From Scandinavium manionii (GTDB lineage: Bacteria; Pseudomonadota; Gammaproteobacteria; Enterobacterales; Enterobacteriaceae): a stretch of 64,000 nt of DNA. Under the pieces are notes generated by a model. The model made no database searches and was not told the origin of the DNA. It saw only the letters and a list, made by a program, of their open reading frames with translations. A program made the translations under genes and the position numbers. Positions 17,991 to 27,395 of the stretch are shown here, piece by piece. The stretch covers positions 372,001 to 436,000 of the forward strand of contig NZ_JALIGC010000039.1 of the NCBI RefSeq assembly GCF_024764775.1. The letters are read 5' to 3'. Position 1 is the stretch's first letter. The number at the start of each line of letters is the position of its first letter.

Positions 17991-18006
17991 TATGAGATTT
18001 CTCATA
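17991..18006. promoter_or_regulatory. Palindrome between yeiL and rihB, candidate YeiL operator
   Basis: TATGAGATTTCTCATA: two perfect 7-base arms around TT. The inner 14 bases have the 5-4-5 layout of FNR-type operators (ATGAG-ATTT-CTCAT). It lies 14 bp upstream of the annotated yeiL start and about 100 bp from rihB. Confidence 0.5.
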
Positions 18007-18108
18007 TCCAGCATACGTTTTGCGTTGTTACGATTCAATCATCACTCTGGTTTACATTTCATCATCGAAATGAAAATAACGCTGTCGTTAATCACCGAGG
18101 AAATAAAA

Positions 18109-19050
18109 ATGGAAAAGAGAAAAATCATTCTTGATTGTGATCCGGGTCACGATGATGCCATTGCGATTATGATGGCGGCGAAACATCCAGCCATTGATTT
18201 GTTGGGTATTACTATCGTCGCCGGAAATCAGACGCTGGATAAAACACTCGTGAATGGTCTAAATGTTTGTCAGTATCTGGATATAAATGTACCGGTATAT
18301 GCGGGTATGCCAAAGCCGATTATGCGTGAGCAAATTGTGGCAGATAATATTCATGGGGAATCGGGGCTTGATGGTCCTGTTTTTGCGCCGCTGACACGCA
18401 AAGCCGAAAATACGCATGCTGTTAAGTATATTATTGATACCCTGATGGCGAGTGAAGGTGATATTACGCTAGTGCCCGTCGGGCCACTCAGTAATATTGC
18501 AGTCGCAATGCGCATGCAGCCTGCTATTTTGCCTAAAATACGTGAAATCGTTCTGATGGGCGGGGCGTACGGCACGGGTAATTTTACCCCGTCGGCAGAA
18601 TTCAATATCTTCGCCGATCCAGAAGCTGCCCGGGTTGTCTTCACTTCCGGCGTGCCGCTGGTAATGATGGGACTCGACTTAACTAACCAGACTGTCTGTA
18701 CAGCAGAGGTGATCGCGCGGATGGAAAAAGTCGGGGGCGCGGCTGGAAAATTGTTCAGCGATATCATGAATTTCACGCTCAAAACTCAGTTTGAAAATTA
18801 CGGACTGGCGGGCGGACCGGTACACGATGCCACCTGCATAGGCTATCTCATTAACCCTTCACAGATTCACACTCAGGACATGTACGTCGAAATCGATGTG
18901 AACAGCGGCCCATGTTATGGACGTACCGTCTGTGATGAGTTGGGCGTGCTGGGCAAGCCCGCAAATGTCAAAGTGGGGATGAGTATCGACACCCATCAAT
19001 TTTGGGATTTAGTGGAAGAGTGTGTGGGCATGTACCGTTTGGCTAAATAA
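18109..19050 (+). CDS. rihB: RihB, pyrimidine-specific ribonucleoside hydrolase
   Basis: Hydrolyses cytidine and uridine to base plus ribose. The start is the ATG at 18109 (GAGG ten bases upstream), giving 313 aa, identical to E. coli RihB. The calcium-binding DCDPGHDD motif is at residues 10-17 and the conserved HDATC block is near residue 239. An in-frame upstream extension to 17992 has no family match. It is followed by the nucleoside transporter gene nupX, so uptake and cleavage are encoded together. Confidence 0.95.
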   Translation: MEKRKIILDCDPGHDDAIAIMMAAKHPAIDLLGITIVAGNQTLDKTLVNGLNVCQYLDINVPVYAGMPKPIMREQIVADNIHGESGLDGPVFAPLTRKAENTHAVKYIIDTLMASEGDITLVPVGPLSNIAVAMRMQPAILPKIREIVLMGGAYGTGNFTPSAEFNIFADPEAARVVFTSGVPLVMMGLDLTNQTVCTAEVIARMEKVGGAAGKLFSDIMNFTLKTQFENYGLAGGPVHDATCIGYLINPSQIHTQDMYVEIDVNSGPCYGRTVCDELGVLGKPANVKVGMSIDTHQFWDLVEECVGMYRLAK

Positions 19051-19063
19051 CGGCATCTGAATC

Positions 19064-19089
19064 CAGGCATGTTCCACCTGACATGCCTG
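19064..19089 (+). other. Intercistronic hairpin between rihB and nupX
   Basis: CAGGCATGT pairs with ACATGCCTG around an 8-base loop, 13 bp after rihB. No U tract follows, so it is more likely an RNA stabiliser or processing signal than a terminator. Confidence 0.45.
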
Positions 19090-19153
19090 AAACTCTTCCT
19101 GGGCAGCAAGCGGTCGCCCTTAAAAATCAGACCTGGCACAAGAGATGATCATT

Positions 19154-20404
19154 ATGGATATAATGAGAAGTTTTCTGGGTATGGTAGTTTTACTGGCAAT
19201 TGCGTTTTTACTGTCGGTAAATAAGAAAAATATTCGCTTGCGCACTATTGGTGCGGCATTGTTATTACAGATTGTTATTGGTGGTATTGTGCTTTATTTC
19301 CCTCCGGGAAAATGGCTAGCTGAACAGGCGGCCTTAGGCATTCATAAAGTTATGTCTTACAGCGATGCCGGAAGTGCTTTTATTTTTGGTTCTTTAGTCG
19401 GGCCAAAAATGGATGTGGTATTTAATGGTGCTGGTTTTATTTTTGCTTTTCGCGTATTACCAGCCATTATCTTCATCACAGCGTTAGTTAGTTTGCTGTA
19501 TTACATTGGCATAATGGGGAGCTTGATCCGAATTTTGGGGGGGATTTTCCAGAAAGCCCTGGATATCAGCAAGATCGAATCTTTTGTTGCCGTAACAACC
19601 ATCTTTCTCGGGCAAAACGAAATCCCGGCAATTGTGAAGCCGTTTATGGATAAGCTCAATCGCAACGAACTGTTCACTGCGATTTGCAGCGGGATGGCCT
19701 CCATTGCCGGTTCAACGATGATCGGTTATGCAGCGCTTGGCGTGCCGATTGATTATCTGCTGGCAGCTTCATTGATGGCAATCCCCGGCGGTATTCTGTT
19801 TGCCCGGATGCTGAGCCCAGCCACAGAGGCTTCTCAGGTCTCGTTCAATAATTTGTCTTTCACAGAAACACCGGCAAAAAGCGTGATTGAGGCGGCGGCC
19901 GCAGGCGCAATGACCGGGCTGAAAATTGCCGCAGGCGTCGCGACGGTGGTAATGGCTTTCGTGGCTATTATTGCCTTACTGAACGGTATTATTGGTGGCG
20001 TTGGCGGCTGGTTTGGTTTTGGTCACGCCACGCTTGAAGGTATTTTCGGTTATCTGCTTGCGCCACTGGCATGGTTAATGGGGGTGGATTGGGGCGATGC
20101 TAACCTTGCGGGGAGTTTGATAGGGCAAAAACTGGCGATCAACGAGTTTGTGGCATACCTGCATTTTTCGCCTTATCTGCAAGCAGGCAGCAGCCTGGAT
20201 GTGAAAACTATCGCCATTATCTCTTTTGCACTGTGTGGATTCGCCAACTTTGGCTCCATTGGCGTCGTGGTCGGGGCATTTTCAGCCATTGCACCGCAGC
20301 GTGCGCCGGAGATTGCACAACTTGGCTTTCGGGCGTTACTTGCGGCCACGCTCTCCAATCTGATGAGCGCGACCATTGCCGGTTTCTTTATCGCTCTGGC
20401 GTGA
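19154..20404 (+). CDS. nupX: NupX, concentrative nucleoside transporter
   Basis: CNT-family proton/nucleoside symporter of the inner membrane. I chose the ATG at 19154 (MDIMRSFLGM), which gives 416 aa as in E. coli NupX; an ATG three codons earlier has worse spacing. About ten helices. The nucleoside-binding GQNEIPAIVKPF and the later INEFVAY motif are present. With rihB it forms a nucleoside uptake and cleavage pair. The gene for the sugar kinase YeiI, next in E. coli, is absent. Confidence 0.94.
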   Translation: MDIMRSFLGMVVLLAIAFLLSVNKKNIRLRTIGAALLLQIVIGGIVLYFPPGKWLAEQAALGIHKVMSYSDAGSAFIFGSLVGPKMDVVFNGAGFIFAFRVLPAIIFITALVSLLYYIGIMGSLIRILGGIFQKALDISKIESFVAVTTIFLGQNEIPAIVKPFMDKLNRNELFTAICSGMASIAGSTMIGYAALGVPIDYLLAASLMAIPGGILFARMLSPATEASQVSFNNLSFTETPAKSVIEAAAAGAMTGLKIAAGVATVVMAFVAIIALLNGIIGGVGGWFGFGHATLEGIFGYLLAPLAWLMGVDWGDANLAGSLIGQKLAINEFVAYLHFSPYLQAGSSLDVKTIAIISFALCGFANFGSIGVVVGAFSAIAPQRAPEIAQLGFRALLAATLSNLMSATIAGFFIALA

Positions 20405-20433
20405 TACCGATGAGCACAGTGGATGTGCTCGTT

Positions 20434-21291
20434 TTACGCCGCCGCAACTTCATTCTGCTGCGCTTTCAGCCATGCGATTTCTTCAGCCCAGATATCTGGA
20501 TTAACGGTTTCCAGCACCATCGGGATGCCGTCGAAGCGGTTGTCCTGCATTATCCAGCGGAACGCATCGTGGCCGATATTGCCTTCACCGAGGCTGTGAT
20601 GGCGGTCAACGCGGCTGCCGAAAGCGCTCTTGGCGTCGTTCAGGTGCATTCCGCGCAGGTAGTTAAAGCCAACGATACGTTCGAATTCTGCGAAGGTTTT
20701 TTCACACTCTTCAGCGCTGCGTAAGTCGTAGCCTGCGGCGAAGGCGTGGCAGGTATCGATGCACACGCCGACGCGAGATTTATCTTCCACGCCGTCGATG
20801 ATGGCCGCCAGGTGTTCGAACTCAAAGCCCAGGTTGCTGCCCTGACCTGCGGTGTTTTCGATAACCGCGGTGACGCCTTCGGTTTGTGCCAGTGCGATGT
20901 TGATCGACTCGGCGATGCGCGCCAGACAATCATCGACCGGGATTTGCATCAGGTGGCTACCAGGGTGGAAGTTCAGCAGCGTCAGCCCTAACTGCTGACA
21001 GCGGGTGAGTTCGTCGACGAAGGCTTCACGGGATTTTTCCAGCGCATCGGTGACGGGATGGCCGAGGTTAATCAGGTAGCTGTCGTGCGGCAGGATTTGC
21101 GCAGGAGAGAAATGGTATTTTTCGCAGGCGGCTTTGAAATCGTCGATGACCTCGCTGGTCAGCGGGGCCGCGCGCCACTGGCGCTGGTTCTTGGTGAACA
21201 GGGCGAATGCAGTGGCCTCAAGTTCCGCAGCGCGAATCGCGGCATTGGCGACACCGCCGGAGGCGCTGACATGTGCTCCGATAAATTTCAT
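20434..21291 (-). CDS. nfo: Nfo, endonuclease IV
   Basis: Zinc-dependent AP endonuclease of base-excision repair; cuts 5' of abasic sites and trims blocked 3' ends. It has 285 aa, as in E. coli. Metal ligands sit in the expected blocks: LPHDSYL, FHPGSHL, ENTAGQGSNLGFEF, CIDTCHAFAAGYD, HLNDAKSAFGSRVDRHHSLGEG and LETVNPD. In E. coli it is SoxS-induced; I do not see a sure soxbox here. Confidence 0.97.
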   Translation of the reverse strand: MKFIGAHVSASGGVANAAIRAAELEATAFALFTKNQRQWRAAPLTSEVIDDFKAACEKYHFSPAQILPHDSYLINLGHPVTDALEKSREAFVDELTRCQQLGLTLLNFHPGSHLMQIPVDDCLARIAESINIALAQTEGVTAVIENTAGQGSNLGFEFEHLAAIIDGVEDKSRVGVCIDTCHAFAAGYDLRSAEECEKTFAEFERIVGFNYLRGMHLNDAKSAFGSRVDRHHSLGEGNIGHDAFRWIMQDNRFDGIPMVLETVNPDIWAEEIAWLKAQQNEVAAA

Positions 21292-21375
21292 AAAAAACTC
21301 CTGTTAAACCCGCCTAAAAGGAAATGCATAGCAAAGGCTAATCATAGCGGGTTAACAGGAGAGTGATACAGTGCT

Positions 21376-22425
21376 TTATGCCATCAGGGCATGAACTGCA
21401 ACGTTAATCATGCCGCCGCCGATGATGAGCCAGACGAACAACACCAGTGCCATCAACAGCGGTTTCGCTCCGGCTTTTTTCAGTGCGCTGACATGGGTGG
21501 TTAAGCCCAGAGCCGCCATCGCCATCGCTAACAGTACGGTGTCGAGGGTTACCAGCACGTCTACAACCGCTTTAGGTAACAGGTGGAACGAGTTGAAAAT
21601 CGCCACCACGATGAACAGGATCGCAAACCACGGAATGGTGATTTTGCTTTTTTCACCGCTACCCGCCGGTGCCAGTTGTTTAACGCGAGCGGCCAGGATA
21701 ATCAGGAACGGTGCCAGCATCATCACGCGCAGCATTTTGGCAATCACAGCCGCGTTTTCAGCATCCGGGCTGACGGCGTGTCCTGCCGCCACAACCTGTG
21801 CAACTTCATGCATGGTTGAACCCATGTAAATCCCGTAGGTTTCCGGAGTAAACCAGTGGGCCAGTACCGGGTACATCGCCGGGTAGAGGAAAATGGCAAT
21901 GGTCCCGAAAATCACAACCGTCGCAACCGCCACGGTGACTTTGCTGGATTCGGCTTTCAGTACCGGTTCTGTCGCCAGTACGGCCGCCGCGCCACAGATA
22001 CTGCTGCCCGCGCCAATTAACCAACTGGTCTGTTTATCAAGGCCAAACACTTTCTGGCCGAGGAAAGACGCCAGTAAAAAAGTGCTGGAGAGCGTCAGCA
22101 CGTCGATGGCGATCCCGCTGAAACCTACGTCAGCAATTTGCGAAAACGTCAGGCGAAAGCCATAAAGAATGATGCCCAGACGCAGCAAATGCTGCTTGGC
22201 GAACAACACACCGCCGTCGCAGCGCTGCCAGATTTTTGGGTAAACCGTGTTGCCGACGACCATCCCAAGCAGAATAGCCATCGTCAGTGCGCTAAAGCCC
22301 GCGCCGGCAATCGCCGGAATGCTTCCGGTCCACAGTGCAACGCCGGTAATCAAGGCGGTAAGCGCCAGACCCGGGACAAAATGCCCGAGCGAATGTCGGT
22401 GTCTGTTAAGCGTGAGTGTTGTCAT
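21376..22425 (-). CDS. yeiH: YeiH, UPF0324 inner-membrane protein
   Basis: Multi-helix membrane protein (about ten segments), 349 aa like E. coli YeiH. It belongs to the UPF0324/PSE family, some members of which are proposed sulfite or sulfonate-related exporters; the substrate here is unproven. It is divergent from the LysR gene yeiE, which is the likely regulator. Confidence 0.9.
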   Translation of the reverse strand: MTTLTLNRHRHSLGHFVPGLALTALITGVALWTGSIPAIAGAGFSALTMAILLGMVVGNTVYPKIWQRCDGGVLFAKQHLLRLGIILYGFRLTFSQIADVGFSGIAIDVLTLSSTFLLASFLGQKVFGLDKQTSWLIGAGSSICGAAAVLATEPVLKAESSKVTVAVATVVIFGTIAIFLYPAMYPVLAHWFTPETYGIYMGSTMHEVAQVVAAGHAVSPDAENAAVIAKMLRVMMLAPFLIILAARVKQLAPAGSGEKSKITIPWFAILFIVVAIFNSFHLLPKAVVDVLVTLDTVLLAMAMAALGLTTHVSALKKAGAKPLLMALVLFVWLIIGGGMINVAVHALMA

Positions 22426-22516
22426 AACCTTCTCCTTTATCTGGATTAAAGGTTACGTGCCGCTGGCTTAAAAATAAAATTGATTATATGTTTATAATCA
22501 ATCTGAATAACTGGTA

Positions 22517-22573
22517 TGCCCGACATACTTCAAGCCACCGTTGCGTTGGCTGCAACTCGAATTATGTAGGGTA
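22517..22573. repeat. Dispersed imperfect palindrome in yeiH-yeiE gap
   Basis: The ends CGACATACTTCAAG and CTCGAATTATGTAG are imperfect inverted repeats around a GC-rich middle with GCCA...TGGC. The wording (ATACTTCAAG, GGCTGC, AACTCGAATTAT) resembles a repeat family I know from intergenic regions of enterobacteria. It occupies the yeiE leader. Confidence 0.55.
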
Positions 22574-22591
22574 TATAAATGAAGGTTCTCT

Positions 22592-23458
22592 ATGCATATC
22601 ACCTTACGTCAGCTTGAAGTGTTTGCCGAAGTGCTAAAAAGCGGTTCGACAACCCAGGCCTCGCAAATGCTGTCGTTATCGCAGTCGGCGGTCAGCGCGG
22701 CGCTTACCGATCTGGAAGGTCAGCTCGGCGTGCAGCTGTTCGACCGGGTCGGGAAACGACTGGTGGTGAACGAACATGGCCGTCTGTTGTATCCGCGCGC
22801 GCTGGCGACGCTGGAACAGGCAACCGAAATCGAGCAGCTGTTTCGTGAAGATAACGGCGCTATCCGTGTTTTCGCCAGCAGCACCATCGGTAATTACATT
22901 CTGCCGGAAATCATCGCCCGCTATCGCCGTGATTTTCCGTCGCTGCCGCTGGAGCTCAGCGTCGGTAACAGTCAGGACGTGATCAACGCCGTCAGCGATT
23001 TCCGCGTGGATATCGGACTCATCGAAGGCCCATGCCACGCCGCAGAAATTATTGCCGAACCCTGGCTGGAAGATGAGCTGGTGGTGTTCGCCGCACCTGG
23101 CTCGGCGTTACTGACAGGGGAGGTGACGCTGGCGAGGCTGGCCGAAGCGCCGTGGATCCTTCGCGAGCGCGGTTCCGGTACGCGTGAAATCGTTGATTAC
23201 CTGCTGTTGTCCCATTTGCCGGAATTTCATCTCGGGATGGAGCTTGGTAACTCTGAGGCCATCAAGCACGCGGTGCGCCACGGCCTGGGCATCAGCTGTC
23301 TGTCACGGCGCGTGATTGCCGAACAGCTCGACAGCGGCACGCTGGTCGAACTTCCCGTCCCGCTGCCGCGCCTGACGCGCAAGCTCTGGCGCATCCATCA
23401 CCGGCAAAAACACCTTTCAAATGCGCTGCGGCGTTTCCTGCGATATTGCGATATTTGA
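22592..23458 (+). CDS. yeiE: YeiE, LysR-family transcription regulator
   Basis: LysR-type regulator, 288 aa. The N-terminal winged HTH (residues 1-60) includes TTQASQMLSLSQSAVSAALTDLE, and an effector-binding domain follows. E. coli/Salmonella/Cronobacter studies tie YeiE to iron and sulfite/oxidative stress responses and to flagellar control. It is divergent from yeiH and followed by lysP on the same strand. Confidence 0.93.
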   Translation: MHITLRQLEVFAEVLKSGSTTQASQMLSLSQSAVSAALTDLEGQLGVQLFDRVGKRLVVNEHGRLLYPRALATLEQATEIEQLFREDNGAIRVFASSTIGNYILPEIIARYRRDFPSLPLELSVGNSQDVINAVSDFRVDIGLIEGPCHAAEIIAEPWLEDELVVFAAPGSALLTGEVTLARLAEAPWILRERGSGTREIVDYLLLSHLPEFHLGMELGNSEAIKHAVRHGLGISCLSRRVIAEQLDSGTLVELPVPLPRLTRKLWRIHHRQKHLSNALRRFLRYCDI

Positions 23459-23604
23459 TGGCATGGCGAAACGGCAGAAAAAGGGCTTTACTTATAATTT
23501 GTGCTTCATCATGAAGCTCTCTTATAAGTGCGCATTTGTGCCGGAAGGAACAGCGATCGTCTGCTACAATCGCGCCTCATTTTTTGGAAGGACAGCATTT
23601 TCCT

Positions 23605-25074
23605 ATGGTTTCCGAAACTAAAACCACAGAAGCGCCCGCGCTCCGTCGCGAACTTAAGGCGCGTCACCTGACGATGATCGCTATTGGTGGTTCAATCGGT
23701 ACAGGGTTGTTTGTTGCCTCAGGGGCAACCATTTCGCAGGCGGGCCCAGGCGGCGCACTGCTTTCTTACATTCTTATTGGTCTGATGGTGTACTTCCTGA
23801 TGACAAGCCTTGGCGAACTGGCAGCATTTATGCCGGTGTCAGGCTCGTTTGCGACCTATGGTCAGAACTATGTAGAAGAAGGTTTCGGCTTCGCGCTGGG
23901 CTGGAACTACTGGTACAACTGGGCGGTAACTATCGCCGTCGACCTTGTCGCCTCACAGCTGGTCATGAATTATTGGTTCCCGGACACGCCGGGCTGGATC
24001 TGGAGCGCACTGTTCCTCGGCATTATGTTCCTGCTGAACTGGATCTCGGTCAAAGGTTTCGGTGAAGCGGAATACTGGTTCTCGCTGATTAAAGTGACTA
24101 CCGTCATCATCTTTATCGGTGTTGGCGTGCTGATGATTTTCGGCATCTTTAAAGGCGCGCAACCGGTAGGCTGGAGCAACTGGACAACCGGCGATGCGCC
24201 GTTTGCTGGCGGTTTTGCGGCGATGATTGGCGTGGCGATGATTGTCGGCTTCTCCTTCCAGGGTACCGAACTTATCGGTATCGCGGCGGGTGAATCCGAA
24301 GATCCAGAGAAGAACATTCCACGCGCGGTGCGTCAGGTGTTCTGGCGTATCCTGCTGTTCTATGTGTTCGCAATCCTGATTATCAGCTTGATCATTCCTT
24401 ATACCGATCCGAGCCTGCTGCGTAACGACGTGAAAGACATTTCCGTCAGCCCGTTCACGCTGGTGTTCCAGCATGCTGGCCTGCTGTCTGCGGCGGCGGT
24501 AATGAATGCGGTTATCCTGACGGCAGTGCTGTCTGCCGGTAACTCCGGGATGTATGCCTCGACTCGTATGCTTTACACCCTGGCCTGTGACGGTAAAGCC
24601 CCGCGTATTTTCTCTAAGCTTTCCAAAGGCGGCGTGCCGCGTAACGCACTGTATGCGACCACCGTGGTGGCGGGGCTGTGCTTCCTGACTTCTATGTTCG
24701 GCAACCAGACCGTTTACCTTTGGCTGCTGAATACTTCAGGAATGACCGGGTTTATCGCCTGGCTCGGGATTGCTATCAGCCATTACCGTTTCCGTCGCGG
24801 TTACGTGATGCAGGGGCATGATCTGAATAATCTGCCGTACCGTTCGGGCTTCTTCCCGATTGGGCCAATCTTTGCATTCGTCCTGTGTCTGATTATCACG
24901 CTCGGCCAGAACTACGAAGCCTTCCTGAAAGATACCATTGACTGGGGCGGTGTAGCGGCAACCTACATCGGTATCCCGCTGTTCCTGGTTATCTGGTTTG
25001 GCTACAAGCTCTCGAAGGGCAGTCGCTTCGTACGCTACAGCGAAATGACATTCCCGGAACGCTTCAAACAGTAA
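23605..25074 (+). CDS. lysP: LysP, lysine-specific permease
   Basis: APC-family proton/lysine symporter and co-sensor that restrains CadC. The ATG at 23605 gives 489 aa as in E. coli (MVSETKTTEAP start), with GGAAGGA 11-17 bases upstream; the frame's longer upstream part is not family sequence. Twelve helices; the conserved IGGSIGTGLFVASG loop in helix 1 binds the amino acid. The long 5' region probably carries ArgP control as in E. coli, but I do not see a definable site. Confidence 0.97.
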   Translation: MVSETKTTEAPALRRELKARHLTMIAIGGSIGTGLFVASGATISQAGPGGALLSYILIGLMVYFLMTSLGELAAFMPVSGSFATYGQNYVEEGFGFALGWNYWYNWAVTIAVDLVASQLVMNYWFPDTPGWIWSALFLGIMFLLNWISVKGFGEAEYWFSLIKVTTVIIFIGVGVLMIFGIFKGAQPVGWSNWTTGDAPFAGGFAAMIGVAMIVGFSFQGTELIGIAAGESEDPEKNIPRAVRQVFWRILLFYVFAILIISLIIPYTDPSLLRNDVKDISVSPFTLVFQHAGLLSAAAVMNAVILTAVLSAGNSGMYASTRMLYTLACDGKAPRIFSKLSKGGVPRNALYATTVVAGLCFLTSMFGNQTVYLWLLNTSGMTGFIAWLGIAISHYRFRRGYVMQGHDLNNLPYRSGFFPIGPIFAFVLCLIITLGQNYEAFLKDTIDWGGVAATYIGIPLFLVIWFGYKLSKGSRFVRYSEMTFPERFKQ

Positions 25075-25091
25075 GTGATTATTCCCCTATG

Positions 25092-25120
25092 AAAGCCCTC
25101 CAGTCGGAGGGTTTTTTTTT
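25092..25120 (+). terminator. Terminator of lysP
   Basis: CCCTCC and GGAGGG pair around AGTC and are followed by nine or more T, with A's before the stem. It lies 17 bp after the lysP stop. Confidence 0.95.
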
Positions 25121-25239
25121 GCCAGGCAGCTCTGCGCTTGCGTGGGCCTATGGATTTTGTAGATACGGCAAGCGTAGCACCAACGGGCATCTTGATGCCT
25201 TTGCTATATCCGTCAGACATAATTTCTCACAATTGAATT

Positions 25240-25258
25240 GATAATTGTTATCATTCTT
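25240..25258. promoter_or_regulatory. Fur box upstream of cirA
   Basis: GATAATTGTTATCATTCTT matches the 19-base Fur consensus at 14 positions and contains the palindrome GATAA-TTG-TTATC. It lies about 130-150 bp upstream of cirA, consistent with iron repression and a long cirA leader, as in E. coli. Confidence 0.85.
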
Positions 25259-25386
25259 CTTATCATCTACGCACTTTCAGGATGAAGCCACTCCCCGCAT
25301 CTTGTCCGAGGACGTAACCGGACCAGGGTGACCAGCCACATCTGCACTTTTTTTGGTTGTTGTTGTTTACCTCATGGAGAAAGGAA

Positions 25387-27351
25387 ATGTTCAGGTTAAA
25401 TCCTCTTGTTCGGGGCGGGTTGTGCGCATCCGCATTCGCGCTGGCGATGCCAGTAATGGCTGAAAACGACGATGAAACCCTGGTGGTCACGGCCTCCGCG
25501 ACGGAGCAGAGCGTGAAAGATGCGCCAGCCAGCATCAGCGTGATTACCCAGCAGGATCTTCAGCGTCGTCCGGTGCAGAATCTGAAAGACGTATTACAGG
25601 ACGTCCCGGGCGTGCAGCTCACCAACGAAGGGGATAATCGCAAGGGCGTCAGTTTGCGTGGACTCGACAGCAGCTACACCTTGATTCTGGTCGACGGCAA
25701 ACGCGTTAACTCGCGCAACGCCGTGTTCCGCCATAACGATTTTGATCTCAACTGGATCCCCGTGGACGCCATCGAACGCATCGAAGTGGTGCGTGGCCCG
25801 ATGTCGTCGTTGTACGGTTCCGATGCGTTAGGCGGTGTGGTGAACATCATCACCAAAAAAATCGGCCAGAAATGGCACGGTACGCTGACCGCCGATACCA
25901 CGATTCAGGAACATCGTGACCGCGGCGACACCTACAATGGGCAGTTCTTTACCAGCGGCCCGCTAATTGACGGCGTGCTGGGGTTGAAAGCCTACGGCAA
26001 CCTGTCCAAACGTGAAAAAGACGAACAGCAGAAATCTTCGACGGCGGCCAGTGGTGAATCCCCGCGCATTGAAGGCTACACCAGCCGTGACGGTAACGTA
26101 GAGTTTGCCTGGACGCCAAATGACAACCACGATTTTACCGCCGGATACGGCTTCGACCGTCAGGACCGTGATTCTGATTCCCTCGATAAAAACCGCCTGG
26201 AACGCCAGAACTATTCCTTAAGCCACAACGGCCGTTGGGACGTGGGCAACAGTGAACTGAAGTTCTATGGCGAAAAAGTGGATAACAAAAATCCGGAAGC
26301 GGCTGGCGTTATCACTTCTGAAAGTAATTCGATTGACGGCAAATACGTGCTGCCACTGGACGCCATCAATCAGTTGCTGACGGTGGGCGGCGAATGGCGT
26401 CACGATAAGCTTAAAGACCCGGTCAATTTACAGGGCAGCGGCAACACATCCGCCAGCCAGTACGCGCTGTTTATCGAAGACGAATGGCGGATTTTCGAGC
26501 CGCTGGCGCTGACCACCGGCGTGCGTATGGACGATCACGAAACCTACGGCGATCACTGGAGCCCGCGTGCGTATCTGGTGTACACCGCCACCGACACCGT
26601 GACGGTGAAAGGCGGCTGGGCAAATGCCTTCAAAGCGCCATCATTACTGCAGCTCAGCCCGGACTGGACCACCGGTTCCTGCCGTGGCGCCTGTGAGATT
26701 GTGGGTAGCCCGGACCTGAAACCGGAAACAAGTGAAAGCTATGAGCTCGGTATTTATTACGCCGGAGAAGAAGGCTGGCTGGAAGGCGTACAGGGCAGCA
26801 TCACGACTTTCCAGAACGACGTCGATGACCGCATCAGCATCAGCCGTACCGCTAACGTCGATCAGGCGAAAGACTACCCGAACTACGTGGGTCTGAATGC
26901 CGACGGCGAACCGATTTTCCGTTATTACAACGTCAACAAAGCGCGTATCCGCGGCGTAGAAACCGAGCTGAAATTCCCACTGGCGGAAGACTGGAAAGTC
27001 ACGCTGAACTACACCTACAACGACGGTCGAGACCTGAGTAACGGCGGCAACAAACCGCTGTCCGAGCTGCCTTACCACACGGCGAACGGTGTGGTGGACT
27101 GGCAGGCGACGCAGGACTGGTCATTCTATATGCAGGCGAACTACAGCGGCGAGAAACGCGCCATGACCACAAACGGCGCAACCCCGGGCGGATACGTCAT
27201 CTGGAACACCGGCGGCGCATGGCAGGCGACGAAGAACGTTAAGCTGCGTGCGGGCGTGCTGAACCTGACCGATAAAGATCTTAGCCGCGACGATTACAGT
27301 TACAACGAGGACGGACGTCGCTACTTTATGGCAGTGGATTACCGCTTCTGA
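25387..27351 (+). CDS. cirA: CirA, TonB-dependent catecholate siderophore receptor
   Basis: Outer-membrane receptor for monomeric catecholates (dihydroxybenzoylserine), the colicin Ia receptor in E. coli. The ATG at 25387 with GGAGAAAGGA upstream gives 654 aa. Signal peptide about 1-25. TonB box near ETLVVTA. Plug domain about 45-155 (PVQNLKDVLQDVPGVQL, RGLDSSYTLILVDGKRVN) and a 22-strand barrel ending in ...YFMAVDYRF, with the C-terminal Phe needed for assembly. Catecholate cephalosporins such as cefiderocol also enter through CirA (family knowledge). Confidence 0.97.
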   Translation: MFRLNPLVRGGLCASAFALAMPVMAENDDETLVVTASATEQSVKDAPASISVITQQDLQRRPVQNLKDVLQDVPGVQLTNEGDNRKGVSLRGLDSSYTLILVDGKRVNSRNAVFRHNDFDLNWIPVDAIERIEVVRGPMSSLYGSDALGGVVNIITKKIGQKWHGTLTADTTIQEHRDRGDTYNGQFFTSGPLIDGVLGLKAYGNLSKREKDEQQKSSTAASGESPRIEGYTSRDGNVEFAWTPNDNHDFTAGYGFDRQDRDSDSLDKNRLERQNYSLSHNGRWDVGNSELKFYGEKVDNKNPEAAGVITSESNSIDGKYVLPLDAINQLLTVGGEWRHDKLKDPVNLQGSGNTSASQYALFIEDEWRIFEPLALTTGVRMDDHETYGDHWSPRAYLVYTATDTVTVKGGWANAFKAPSLLQLSPDWTTGSCRGACEIVGSPDLKPETSESYELGIYYAGEEGWLEGVQGSITTFQNDVDDRISISRTANVDQAKDYPNYVGLNADGEPIFRYYNVNKARIRGVETELKFPLAEDWKVTLNYTYNDGRDLSNGGNKPLSELPYHTANGVVDWQATQDWSFYMQANYSGEKRAMTTNGATPGGYVIWNTGGAWQATKNVKLRAGVLNLTDKDLSRDDYSYNEDGRRYFMAVDYRF

Positions 27352-27360
27352 TGGGCATTG

Positions 27361-27388
27361 TCAGGCAGCGGCGGGAGCGGCTGCCTGA
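27361..27388. terminator. Convergent hairpin after cirA
   Basis: TCAGGCAGC and GCTGCCTGA pair around a G-rich loop, 10 bp after cirA and 8 bp before the end of the opposite-strand transporter gene. T tracts are weak, so it is a candidate bidirectional terminator. Confidence 0.5.
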
Positions 27389-27395
27389 TGATGAT

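Noticed and set aside
18351..18782. Minus-strand frame of 143 codons inside rihB
   Set aside because: Antisense shadow with no start signal.
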